Shown: positions 35,801-43,115 of the stretch, piece by piece
Numbering within the stretch: position 1 is the first letter of the stretch
Layout of the letters: each line of letters starts with the position of its first letter
Assembly (NCBI RefSeq): GCF_013179805.1
Contig: NZ_SRRZ01000016.1
Location: 17,372 to 81,371, forward strand
DNA from: Microcoleus asticus IPMA8
GTDB taxonomy: Bacteria; Cyanobacteriota; Cyanobacteriia; Cyanobacteriales; Microcoleaceae
Reading direction: 5' to 3'
Length of the DNA: 64,000 nt
Program-made: the position numbers and the translations under genes
The notes under the pieces: model-generated
The model's input: the letters and a program-made list of their open reading frames with translations, nothing else
What the model was told of the DNA's origin: nothing
Database searches by the model: none

Positions 35801-36017
35801 TGAAATCAACGCGCACATCAGTTTCGCCGATATGGATGATATCGTCTTCCGTATCGCTGCGACAACAGCCCCAAAGTGCCCAGGATATGGCTTCTAAGAG
35901 GGAGGATTTGCCAGCACCGTTAGGCCCGCAAATGCAAGCGGTGTGCAGGCCGCGAAAGTCTAAACCGGCTTCGCGATAGCTGAGAAAATTTTTGAGTGTA
36001 AGTTGTATAGGAATCAT
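32898..36017 (-). CDS. sbcC: SbcC/Rad50-type SMC-like DNA-repair ATPase
   Basis: About 1039 residues. The N-terminal ATPase half has the P-loop CGPNGAGKSSLL; the C-terminal half has the ABC signature YSGGEAFRINFA and Walker B LQMLIIDEGFGTQD, then a late histidine in LTVTHMPHLKE. Between them lie long Gln-rich coiled coils and a zinc hook C533-PL-C536 (NCPLCDRPLDE) for dimerisation. An acidic, serine-rich insert just before the hook (about 503-530) is unusual. SbcC works with the nuclease SbcD on hairpins and broken ends; no sbcD is present here. ATG 36017 (MIPIQLTLKNF) matches the family N-terminus; upstream ATGs at 36026 and 36056 are possible. Confidence 0.93.
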   Translation of the reverse strand: MIPIQLTLKNFLSYREAGLDFRGLHTACICGPNGAGKSSLLEAISWALWGCCRSDTEDDIIHIGETDVRVDFTFSTGGQIYRVIRNRRRGQSGSLEFQVSLNSAESQEKLNFRTLTDKGLRTTQQKILEHIKLDYDTFINSAYLRQGRADEFMLKKPIERKQVLANLLKLDSYDTLSEQAKDTSKQFKAQVEVLKQSLQTVQEQLQQKEAIASEQTQLQQATDLLSSQQQADTTELQQLQLQHHNRQTWQKLLAGHQQQHYNISQECRRLLQELSAAKQQQNELQALLGQEKEITEGITYFHSLQATEETLAGKFKANQQAQNQRQQLQEQQRQELSFLQSKIQQLQAQLEVLEQDEKDVLEILKQQPEVDKGLAQLQAVRSRLNELEQLQLQVSPLLQQQQQKQQKLDRARAGLTARLDEIKRQVQVQQQQRQPQLQQEISAIGNQILQLENKRVYQQRVREKGQERHDFLGNLQAKSRDYQTRLAEIDQKLQLLRKHEGETSAGEGKASNFEENEPSNSPLMVRDTNFGNCPLCDRPLDEHYWNLVVTKHHSQQQEIWNQLWVVREQLAVSEREIQVLRHEYRELEEELAPYQELRERRSHLQAQLDSLGQDENRLQSMRQDAAEIERLLRTGEYAADDLGELQQIEQQLQQLNYSDSSHSLARSDEKRLRWAEIKQAQIKDAQQKLNKINARRPDLQTQLATVQQQLEQQKNSSEIQQQILSLDRYIAEIGYNLEQHEHVRSEMRRSQFWIARAEKLRSATVQYPQVQQRVNEIANSIAVRDRDLQAVSAQTSAMNQQLQEHPDPTARISAIEQQISRRRQQLDQHLGSLGRLQQQQQNLETMQVQLVAQKEQMQVAKRQQRVYQELGQAFGKNGIQALMIENVLPQLEAETNQILSRLSANQLHVQFITQRAAASKKATKLIDTLDILIADARGTRAYETYSGGEAFRINFAIRLALARLLSQRAGTALQMLIIDEGFGTQDAEGCDRLIAAINAIASDFACILTVTHMPHLKEAFQARIEVSKTAQGSCINLSI

Positions 36018-36081
36018 TTTGGCCATCGCGCCATACAATCTATCTATAAATAACACTATTTGTGCGCTGTTGCCTAGTTAT

Positions 36082-36423
36082 TCAATCTAGATCCAGAACA
36101 ATTGTCAGTGCTTCTGCAATTTCTTCCATAATTGTCTCGGACAGGGTTCCAAGTTGCCGGACAAATCTTTGTTGGGAAACGGAACGGACTTGAAAAGTGT
36201 CGGCGGCGGAGAGTTTCGCCAAGCCATTTTTTAAGGTCGGTTCGAGCTGCACCATCCAATCAAGTGGGGAAAAAAGATCGTTCCATGCTGTAATTGGAAC
36301 AATTACTTTGAGCCGCAAAATTCCCACTTCATCATCGCTGACAACCACAACAGGTCGAGTTTTGCCGATTTCATCTCCCACCGTTGGATCTAGTCTGACA
36401 AGCCAAATTTCGCCCTTACGCAT
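36082..36423 (-). CDS. MazF/PemK-type toxin (endoribonuclease)
   Basis: A 113-residue toxin of the MazF/PemK fold, expected to cleave mRNA. The N-terminus MRKGEIWLVRLDPTVGDEIGK and the strand TRPVVVVSDDE are signature segments. LKVIVPITAW and VQLEPTLKNGLAKLSAADTFQVRSV follow, containing the usual S/T-D-x-x-x-x-R pattern. It overlaps the upstream antitoxin-like gene by 8 bp, typical of type II modules. The SbcC-like gene starts 64 bp downstream and may share the transcript. Confidence 0.92.
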   Translation of the reverse strand: MRKGEIWLVRLDPTVGDEIGKTRPVVVVSDDEVGILRLKVIVPITAWNDLFSPLDWMVQLEPTLKNGLAKLSAADTFQVRSVSQQRFVRQLGTLSETIMEEIAEALTIVLDLD

Positions 36424-36736
36424 TACTTTCTACCCCTGCGCTGAGGTATTCTTCCTCTGAATCGAAATACGGTTCGCTGTCGGGCGACCACAAATCGTGA
36501 AGTGGCCCTCCTGGTTCATACAAGGGGACTGCTGCTTCTGCTGCGGCTCTGAGTTTCCGTTTTCTCTCAGCTTTGCGCTGGGCTTTTTCTTCTATTTCTT
36601 CGCGCATCATCCGCGAAGCTGTTTCGATGATTTCTAGGCGTTCTTCTGCTGTCAGATTTTTGAGTGCTGCTAAGATTTCTGTTTTGGTCACGGTTTTTTC
36701 GGGTGGTTGGTGAGAAAGTGCGATCGATCCCACCAT
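36416..36736 (-). CDS. Antitoxin-like partner of the MazF/PemK toxin
   Basis: About 106 residues, highly charged. A leading strand/helix segment (KTEILAALKNLTAEERLEIIETASRMM) is of the kind found in cyanobacterial antitoxins. A lysine/arginine/glutamate-rich helix follows, then an acidic, disordered tail (LWSPDSEPYFDSEEEYL) that would bind the toxin. The frame opens at 36751; the second ATG at 36736 (MVGSIALSHQ) is an equally good start. I infer the antitoxin role from gene order and the 8-bp overlap with the toxin gene. Confidence 0.8.
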   Translation of the reverse strand: MVGSIALSHQPPEKTVTKTEILAALKNLTAEERLEIIETASRMMREEIEEKAQRKAERKRKLRAAAEAAVPLYEPGGPLHDLWSPDSEPYFDSEEEYLSAGVESNA

Positions 36737-36803
36737 GATTGTATCTTTCACAAAAATCTATCTCGGCGATCGCAGTTAATTTTTCACCTCATCCCCGGAG
36801 TCA

Positions 36804-36925
36804 GGACACGGCACTGCCGTGTCCCTACAATGATTAATCGGCTACCTCTAGGTAGGGAAACGGCATTGCCGTCTCCTCCGAATTGCCGTGTCCTCCGATG
36901 GTAGGGAAACGGCATTGCCGTTTCC
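36804..36925. repeat. Cluster of three dispersed palindromes (GGRAACGGCATTGCCGTYTCC type)
   Basis: Three palindromes of the family also found at 21-37 and 6134-6150: 36804-36824 (GGACACGGCACTGCCGTGTCC-like), 36855-36876 and 36904-36925. Partial extra copies lie between them. They sit upstream of the toxin-antitoxin genes and downstream of the envelope gene; clustering suggests local multiplication. Confidence 0.75.
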
Positions 36926-37024
36926 TCGATTGCTTTTGTTTCCACCATCAAAAAAGGGTTGACTGTATTCCTACAGCCAACCCCGCGCCTATTTATTTGT
37001 CCTGCGTTTGCTCAAACAGCCACA

Positions 37025-38137
37025 CTACCTGACAATATTCGGGAACGTATAGCCGACACCGACTAACAATCCCACTTCAGCTCCATCGACAAAACCAATG
37101 TTCAGTCCCGCTGTTGCTGTAAAATTGCTCGACAGCGGCACATCTACACCCCCCGAAATCAGGAAGCCAAAATTACCGTCATCCCCGGTAGAAATTAGCA
37201 CGCCAGCACCTGCATAAGGAGCAGCAGTAATCACAAAATCCTCGCTGACTTCGACGGTCTCTTGAGATACAAAATCGTAGGTAACAGGAATTAGAAAAGC
37301 TAAGTTGTCGCGGAACAAAACAGTCGGTCTCACCGAGAAATTGTTCGTCAAACCGATTTTGCTAATAATGGCAAAGGAACCGTCGCCTAAGGCTGAATCT
37401 CCGCCAAAACCTAGATTGCCGCCAATCCCGACGTAGCTGGGCCCAGAACGGGTAGCTCGCCCTGGTCTGATTGGAGTTCCTTGAGCCACTTTTTTAGTTG
37501 GTTCTGAGGCAGTTGCCGGTTTTTCAGCAACTTTCGGTTGGTTTGTCAAAGCTGAGGCGGAAGTGCTGACAGGATTGCTCAACAATTCTTGTGCTGTTTT
37601 GACTTCTTTTTCTTCCTTCGTTGCTGTTACTTCAAGATTATTGCTCTCGGCAACAATTGAGGTAGGTCGATCGTTCTTTTTGGCATTCTCGACCGTTGAC
37701 TCCACTTTTTTGACGCTATTGTCAGCAATTTTAGCGGTTTCTTCCGACTTTTCAGTCTCAGCAGCAATGGAGGTACTTGGCGCAGTTTCTGTTCCAGCAA
37801 TTTCAGATGTTGCTGCTTCCGATTTTTCTGGTGTTGCAATAGATACTTGCAAGTTGGCTGCCGGTTCAGAGGCTGCTGGCTCTGCCGCTTCTGTTAGTTC
37901 GCTCCAACTGATAGAATCAATTTTTTTATTACTAGCCGTTGTTTCTGCGTCGGGTTTAACTGCTGAAGTTGCCACAGGCTCAGAAGTTTGGTCAATATTT
38001 TGAGCTGCGATTGTTGCAGTTGTACCGATATCGGGCAAGTTGCCAGTTTCAGCTTTCGCTGACAGGGTACTGCAACAAACAGCTAAAGCAGCAAGATTTA
38101 TTAACGCGAAAGTAGACTTGGAAAATAGACTATTCAT
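37025..38137 (-). CDS. Exported protein with low-complexity linker and C-terminal beta-barrel-like domain
   Basis: A 370-residue protein. A signal peptide (residues 1-29, MNSLFSKSTFALINLAALAV.. ending SAKAE) is followed by an Ala/Glu/Thr/Lys-rich, probably disordered region (about 30-225). The last 145 residues are rich in alternating beta strands, for example YVGIGGNLGFGG, FSVRPTVLFR, APYAGAGVLIST, FGFLISGGVDVPL and GLLVGVGYTF. They look like a small outer-membrane or membrane-associated beta barrel. No named family recognised. Upstream gap is over 600 bp. Confidence 0.75.
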   Translation of the reverse strand: MNSLFSKSTFALINLAALAVCCSTLSAKAETGNLPDIGTTATIAAQNIDQTSEPVATSAVKPDAETTASNKKIDSISWSELTEAAEPAASEPAANLQVSIATPEKSEAATSEIAGTETAPSTSIAAETEKSEETAKIADNSVKKVESTVENAKKNDRPTSIVAESNNLEVTATKEEKEVKTAQELLSNPVSTSASALTNQPKVAEKPATASEPTKKVAQGTPIRPGRATRSGPSYVGIGGNLGFGGDSALGDGSFAIISKIGLTNNFSVRPTVLFRDNLAFLIPVTYDFVSQETVEVSEDFVITAAPYAGAGVLISTGDDGNFGFLISGGVDVPLSSNFTATAGLNIGFVDGAEVGLLVGVGYTFPNIVR

Positions 38138-38792
38138 AGAAACTCCTCAATGAACCGTGTGTTAAAAGTGTAAGTGTTTGAGGGCGACCGTCGAGAGCTT
38201 TGCTAAAAAAGACACAAATATGAGTTGTGTTGTTCCTAGATTGGCACTCAACCGTTGAATAGTCAACTCTCAAGCTGATTAGATTTAAGAACTGACGGCC
38301 GGTTTAGAGGCTAATTTAAATTTACCTATCGATCGGCTAAAAATCAATCCTAGGGATGATTTCACCCTCGATCCTGTTTAATATGAGCGGTCGATCGCGC
38401 TTCTGGCTTGCATTATACAATTCTGTACTTGGGGGCGCTGCACTCGCAGCAGCGCCGGAACAATCCGGTTTTTGAGGGCGCACCGCCTCGAAACCAAGAG
38501 AAAGCGAGCTTTCAAAACAGTTTTGGCAGCCCCGCCGTCCAAAGCAAGTGCAGTTAAAACAACGCGATCGGCTGCTGCACAGTTCTTGACAAGTAATGTA
38601 GAATAGCACTGATCCGACAAACATTTGTAGCTCGATAGTGTCAAATTTACTAAATATTATTAGAATTGTGTAAAATTTAGTGTTTTATTTGTAAAGTTTA
38701 GCCTTCGCTTTCGCTCAAGGTCTGACCATCTCACAACAGCACGCAACTAAACAAGTAAAAAAACACAAATTATCTCATCTCAACCTGACTTT
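38138..38792. other. 655-bp region without a supported gene
   Basis: Minus-strand frames at 38337-38624 and 38378-38644 overlap each other, have no recognisable family and biased Cys/Arg composition, and are judged chance. The region should hold promoters for the divergent envelope-protein gene and the cNMP-binding gene. Confidence 0.5.
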
Positions 38793-39338
38793 ATGAGCAA
38801 AGTTCTAGTGATATTAGGCGAATTGAGCGATCGCGACATCGATTGGATGCTCGCCAACGGCACCCGCACCCAAGTCCTCCCCGGCACCACCCTCATCACC
38901 GAAGGTCAGCCCTTAGACGCCCTCTACATAGTTCTGGAGGGAACTTTGAGCGTTGCTGTATCATCTTTGGCCGACAAAGAAATTGGAAAAATTATTTCCG
39001 GGGAAGTCTTGGGCGAAATGTCTTTTGTAGACGGGAGGCTTCCTTCTGCTAGCGTCACGGCAATTGAAGAGTGCCTCATCCTGTCAATTCCGAGGCGGCT
39101 GCTAACTGAAAAACTCGAGCAAGATGTGCTTTTTTCCCTGCGGTTTTATCGGGCGATTACCAAATTTTTGTCGTCGAGACTGCGTGGTACAGTCAAACGC
39201 TTCGGCGAAGAGACTGATTATTTATCATATAAAGACCCCGACGACGAGGGCGCCATCCCGCCGCAAGATGTTGAAAATCCTGAAGATTTGGCTGAATCTA
39301 GATTTCAATGGCTGTTGCAGCGTTTGAAGGGGAGTTGA
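38793..39338 (+). CDS. Cyclic-nucleotide-binding-fold protein (CRP-like sensor domain only)
   Basis: 181 residues. The cNMP-binding beta roll (about 15-125) shows VLPGTTLITEGQPLDALYIVLEGTLSV and the phosphate-binding cassette region SGEVLGEMSFVDGRLPSASVTA. There is no helix-turn-helix; the C-terminal third is helical and acidic. In the cassette, the position that normally carries the phosphate-binding arginine just before the S/A-T-V (as in 'RSA' or 'RAA') is serine (LPSAS). Binding of cAMP is therefore doubtful, despite three cyclases in the window. It may bind another ligand or act as a structural domain. Confidence 0.85.
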   Translation: MSKVLVILGELSDRDIDWMLANGTRTQVLPGTTLITEGQPLDALYIVLEGTLSVAVSSLADKEIGKIISGEVLGEMSFVDGRLPSASVTAIEECLILSIPRRLLTEKLEQDVLFSLRFYRAITKFLSSRLRGTVKRFGEETDYLSYKDPDDEGAIPPQDVENPEDLAESRFQWLLQRLKGS

Positions 39339-39590
39339 AATTCGGCAACGGATGAGTGTACGGGATTTAAGGGATGTTGAGGGGAGTTCGGCAACGGATG
39401 CGCTTTCTTCGCATTTAACGGATGGATGTTGAAGTTTGAGGGAAGAGGTTCGAGGGAAGAAGGAAAAAATAATGTTATCCGCTTTGCCTATTTCTTGTTT
39501 TTCTACCAATGCCCCATTACCAATTGACAATTCCCAATTTCCCGTTAGCAATACTTCGGCTACGCGAGCGTACAAGTTCTCAATTCCCAA
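39339..39590. repeat. Repeat-rich intergenic region
   Basis: Two imperfect direct copies of 'GTTCGGCAACGGATG', with ATTTAAGGGATGTTGA and TTTAACGGATGGATGTTGA following. These are inverted relatives of the repeat at about 15515-15590. It continues with 'GAAGAGGTTCGAGGGA' (also near 17390) and several CAATT(C)CCAATT-type short repeats. No gene recognised. Confidence 0.65.
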
Positions 39591-40004
39591 TTAGAAAACA
39601 TATTTTTCAGCGACGCGCCAATAGCGGGAAAAACGCTTCAAATCAATGTAACCATCGTAGCGGACAAAGGGTTCTGGCGGCAAAACTTCTACAGGGATCG
39701 ATCGCTTAATTTCGCTGCAAATATCCTGAAACCGAGGACTGGGACTTTCCGCAGTCACCACTTGATTCGCGCCGGATTCGATCGCAAAAGCGATAACTTC
39801 CGCAGCCACATCGCCCCGCCGAATAACTACCGGCAACTCCAGCAAACATTCGTAAATAAACACCATTCGTTTGAGACTCAACTGCCATTCATCAATGAGC
39901 GCATCATCCCAAACCCAGATTGCCGGTGCCTCTGGGTGCGCTTGAAAAGCGGGGCCTTCAGGACTCAAACAGTCGCCGTGCAGCCAAATAATCGGATTGT
40001 TCAT
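39591..40004 (-). CDS. Photolyase N-terminal-domain-like protein (possible separate antenna domain)
   Basis: A 137-residue alpha/beta protein. It opens PIIWLHGDCLSPEGPAFQAHP and continues AIWVWDDALI, LKRMVFIYECLLELPVVIRRGD, AAEVIAFAIESGANQVVTAESPSP. This order of strands and helices parallels the N-terminal domain of DNA photolyases/cryptochromes (vvWfr.DLR..DnpAL; fvfIyeCL..L......GD; i.elA...ga..V). It lies directly downstream of the gene for the FAD-binding half and on the same strand. I infer that it is the detached N-terminal domain of a split photolyase. The tail GYIDLKRFSRYWRVAEK is unassigned. Confidence 0.65.
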   Translation of the reverse strand: MNNPIIWLHGDCLSPEGPAFQAHPEAPAIWVWDDALIDEWQLSLKRMVFIYECLLELPVVIRRGDVAAEVIAFAIESGANQVVTAESPSPRFQDICSEIKRSIPVEVLPPEPFVRYDGYIDLKRFSRYWRVAEKYVF

Positions 40005-40011
40005 AAATTAG

Positions 40012-40143
40012 TAATTGTTGACTGTTGACTGTTGACTGTTGACTGTTAACTAATGACGGTTGACTGTTGACGGTTGACTGTTGACTGTTAACTGTTAACT
40101 GTTAACTAATGACTAATGACTAATGACTAATGACTACTGACTA
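40012..40143. repeat. Heptameric array (GTTGACT / TAATGAC)n between the split photolyase genes
   Basis: About 18 consecutive 7-bp units of the types GTTGACT, GTTAACT and TAATGAC. The last two codons and stop codon of the FAD-domain gene are made from the array, so the repeat has grown into the end of that gene. Confidence 0.9.
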
Positions 40144-41013
40144 CTGACTTTTATAATTTCTGCGACCTTTTTGATTGTCTTGCCAACTTTTAGAACCGCC
40201 GCTGCGATCGACCTTTTCTCCTAAAGGAAACAACTTCCCTTCCAAATATTCGTAAGTTCCCTCAAAATCGCATTGCCCGTACATAGGACAATCGCGACAA
40301 TAAACCGCCTTAGTGTAACGCTCCAAATTTTCCCGATTAAAGAAATAAGGTTTGTGACTAAAAGTGCTGGCTACCCACTGCCAAGAAAGATTATTGCTCG
40401 CCGGATCTCCATCTAGCAAATGTTGCAAAAACCAGCGAGCTCCGGCTTGCCAGCGCACGCGGCGCCAGTGTACCAGATAAGCAGCAGTCCACATCCGCTG
40501 GTGGTTGTGCAAATAACCAGTTTCTCGCAACTGGCGGCTGAAACTGTCGATGCAAACCAAACCAGTCGTGCCCTCCACGACATCCTCCGGCAGAGTTTCG
40601 CTGTAATCTTTAGCAGTGTAACCAGTTTTGTAAGCTTCCCGGTCTTCCCAAATCCCGTTGCCCAATTCGGCGTACAGTCGCTGCCAATAATCCCGCCAAC
40701 CCAACTCGTTGACGAGTTTTACGGCATCTTCTCGATGCCGCACCTTCTCCAGCACGGCATCCCGGACTTCCCCAAGACTCAAAACGCCGTAGCGCAAATA
40801 GGGCGACAAGCGCGTTACCGCACCGTTGAGGAAATTGCGGGTTGAGGCGTACTTGCCGGGGTCAATTTGTTGCAGGGCTGTCTCGGCTGCTTTCCGCCCG
40901 CCTGGGGTTGGGGGTACGCTGCTGTCCCGGGCGTCTGCTGCGGGGAACTGTTCGCGCACGTAGGCTATTAATTCGTCGCGGCTGGCAAATTCCCGCTCCA
41001 TGTCCTGACTCAT
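40141..41013 (-). CDS. Photolyase/cryptochrome FAD-binding domain protein without N-terminal domain
   Basis: About 290 residues corresponding to the C-terminal, FAD-binding half of a photolyase/cryptochrome. Family motifs: YLRYGVLSLGEV, ELGWRDYWQRLYAELG, GLVCIDSFSRQLRETGYLHNHQRMW (substrate/flavin contact helix), GARWFLQHLLDGDPASNNLSWQWVASTFS, which contains the tryptophans used for flavin photoreduction. The usual N-terminal Rossmann domain is missing; a candidate is encoded by the next gene. A cysteine motif Y-C-RD-C-PMYGQ-C near residue 250 could bind a metal or Fe-S cluster. The ATG at 41013 is chosen; 41028 and 41001 are alternatives. Confidence 0.85.
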   Translation of the reverse strand: MSQDMEREFASRDELIAYVREQFPAADARDSSVPPTPGGRKAAETALQQIDPGKYASTRNFLNGAVTRLSPYLRYGVLSLGEVRDAVLEKVRHREDAVKLVNELGWRDYWQRLYAELGNGIWEDREAYKTGYTAKDYSETLPEDVVEGTTGLVCIDSFSRQLRETGYLHNHQRMWTAAYLVHWRRVRWQAGARWFLQHLLDGDPASNNLSWQWVASTFSHKPYFFNRENLERYTKAVYCRDCPMYGQCDFEGTYEYLEGKLFPLGEKVDRSGGSKSWQDNQKGRRNYKSQ

Positions 41014-41206
41014 TGTTTTCTCAAGCACCTGTTATTGTTTCTTAATGTTAAAGCTATTTGTTCGGGCCTGCGGGGTCGATCGCCCTAAATTGCCCGCTTG
41101 CTCCCGGTAACGTACAGTTTGCCCCAGCAGCAATCGATCGTCGGTTCGCAGCCAAAATTAGCATCAAAGTCAGTACACTCAGGGATAGATATCATACCAA
41201 AATCTC

Positions 41207-42382
41207 ATGGAAACTTTTCCGGCGGACGCTCAAGCGATCGCCAGCTTAGCTAACCGACAGCAGCAAGGTGCAAAACAACTGGAAAACAGCGAAGTTCAAG
41301 AGTTCGATCGAGCCATGATGCGCCGCTGCATAGAATTGGCTCGCCGTGCTCTGGGCAAAACCGCACCCAACCCCCTTGTCGGTTCTGTAATTGTCCGAGA
41401 CGGGAAGATTGTCGGCGAAGGGTTTCATCCCGGTGCCGGTCAACCTCACGCCGAAGTTTTTGCGCTCCGGGAAGCGGGGGAACTCGCCGAAGGAGCGACC
41501 GTCTACGTGAACCTGGAACCATGCAACCACTACGGGCGGACTCCTCCCTGTTCCGAAGCTTTAGTTAAGGCCAAGGTGGCAAAAGTAGTGGCTGGCATGG
41601 TCGATCCGAATCCTTTGGTCGCTGGAACTGGGCTGACCCGGTTGCGAGAGGCTGGGATTGAAGTGGTGGCGGGAGTGGAAGGCGAAGCTTGCCAAAAACT
41701 CAACGAGGCTTTCGTTCACCGAATTTTGTACCGCCGGCCTTTGGGAATTTTGAAATATGCAATGACTTTGGACGGTAAAATTGCTACCAGTAGCGGCCAC
41801 AGCGCTTGGGTGACAGGCGAGGAGGCTCGGAGCGAGGTACACCGGGTGCGCGTCGGCTGCGATGCTGTGATTGTTGGGGGAAATACGGTGCGTCTGGACA
41901 ATCCCCTACTGACGAGTCACCAGCCTGATAGGAATAATCCCCTGCGGGTGGTGATGAGCCGCACTCTGGATTTGCCGAAGTCGGCTTGGTTGTGGGAAAC
42001 CTCTGTGGCGGCTACTTTGGTGCTGACTGAGCCTGGGGTTAACCCGGAATTTCAGGAATTTTTGATCGCCAAAGGGGTGGAAGTTGTGGAACTCTCGCCG
42101 CTGACACCGACTAATGTTATGGCTTATTTGTACGATCGATCTTTTCTGTCTGTACTCTGGGAGTGCGGCGGCACTTTGGCGGCCAAGGCAATTGCTGAGG
42201 GTGCAGTGCAAAAAATTATGGCTTTTATTGCTCCTAAAATTGTCGGCGGCCAAGCTGCTCCAACTCCTGTAGGAGATTTGGGGTTTTCCGCAATGACTGA
42301 TGCTTTGACTTTAGAGCGGGTTTCTTGGCGCGCGGTGGGTGCAGATTGTCTGGTGGAAGGCTATTTAAAAATTAAAGATTGA
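41207..42382 (+). CDS. ribD: Bifunctional riboflavin biosynthesis protein RibD (deaminase/reductase)
   Basis: Performs two successive steps of riboflavin synthesis: deamination of the pyrimidine intermediate and NADPH-dependent side-chain reduction. Deaminase domain (about 37-180): MMRRCIELARRALGKTAPNPLVGSV, zinc ligands in PHAEVFAL and EPCNHYGRTPPCSEAL. Reductase domain (about 180-390): PLGILKYAMTLDGKIATSSGHSAWVTG, VIVGGNTVRLDNPLLT, NPLRVVMSR and WECGGTLAAKAI. The N-terminal 36 residues before MMRRC are not conserved; a shorter start at 41315 is possible. Confidence 0.95.
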   Translation: METFPADAQAIASLANRQQQGAKQLENSEVQEFDRAMMRRCIELARRALGKTAPNPLVGSVIVRDGKIVGEGFHPGAGQPHAEVFALREAGELAEGATVYVNLEPCNHYGRTPPCSEALVKAKVAKVVAGMVDPNPLVAGTGLTRLREAGIEVVAGVEGEACQKLNEAFVHRILYRRPLGILKYAMTLDGKIATSSGHSAWVTGEEARSEVHRVRVGCDAVIVGGNTVRLDNPLLTSHQPDRNNPLRVVMSRTLDLPKSAWLWETSVAATLVLTEPGVNPEFQEFLIAKGVEVVELSPLTPTNVMAYLYDRSFLSVLWECGGTLAAKAIAEGAVQKIMAFIAPKIVGGQAAPTPVGDLGFSAMTDALTLERVSWRAVGADCLVEGYLKIKD

Positions 42383-42434
42383 AAGTTAAAAGCGAGTCTT
42401 TTTAGTTTTTAATTTTTAACTTTTAACTCCTTTT

Positions 42435-43046
42435 ATGGTTGAAATTCTGATTTGGAGTTTGATGGTTGGCAGTCTCGGCTTGGAGGCTGCGCTCGCGGGT
42501 GTATTGGTGAGCCGCGAGCAATTGGCTGCGGGGCAAAAATACGACGAGGAGGAGGAAGTTTTGACTCGGTACGAATCTCAAGAGGATAATTTTAATGCGC
42601 CTGAAAATGCGCGCTCGAATGGCAATCCCAAATCCGCTCCTAATGCTGTTGATTTGACGGTTTGGGAGTACAAGATTGTGCGGGCTAGCAGCGATTTGTT
42701 TCGCAATCCTGCGATTTTTAACAAGCTGTGCCAGGAAGAGGAGGAAGTTGGCTGGATTTTGCTCGAAAAGCTCGACGACAGGCGGGTGCGGTTCAAACGT
42801 CCGATCGCGCTCCGGGACGCCCCGAGGTCTAATTTACCCTTGTTTGACCCTTACCGCACTCATTACGGGCCGCTCTCGAATGCGATGACTTGGGCGGCGG
42901 CGATCGTGTTTCTGAGTGCGATCGTGCTTCCTGCTGTTTTGGGCTATGCTTTGGTGTCTACTACTCTAACCAGAAATCGCTCTAATTGGCCTCCGACACC
43001 TGTTCAATCTTTGCCCTCTCCCAGCGGGCAAAAAACTAATAAGTGA
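42435..43046 (+). CDS. Hypothetical protein with two membrane helices
   Basis: 203 residues. An N-terminal hydrophobic helix (about 4-25) and a second near 153-180 frame a soluble domain. That domain has the segment VWEYKIVRASSDLFRNPAIFNKLCQEEEEVGWILLEKLDDRRVRF, typical of a conserved cyanobacterial family without assigned function. The C-terminus is proline/serine-rich. It starts 52 bp after ribD on the same strand, so both may be transcribed together. Confidence 0.7.
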   Translation: MVEILIWSLMVGSLGLEAALAGVLVSREQLAAGQKYDEEEEVLTRYESQEDNFNAPENARSNGNPKSAPNAVDLTVWEYKIVRASSDLFRNPAIFNKLCQEEEEVGWILLEKLDDRRVRFKRPIALRDAPRSNLPLFDPYRTHYGPLSNAMTWAAAIVFLSAIVLPAVLGYALVSTTLTRNRSNWPPTPVQSLPSPSGQKTNK

Positions 43047-43115
43047 AACCAGGAAGATTGGGAATGGGTAATTCTAATTGGTAATTGGTAAATTGACGGC
43101 TGTCGAAGCCTGTTT

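Noticed and set aside
38337..38644. Two overlapping minus-strand frames of about 90 codons
   Set aside because: Cys/Arg-biased composition, no ribosome binding site, no family; they overlap each other in different frames.
40012..40143. CRISPR-like or minisatellite RNA gene
   Set aside because: Unit is only 7 bp with no spacers; it is a simple heptameric repeat.
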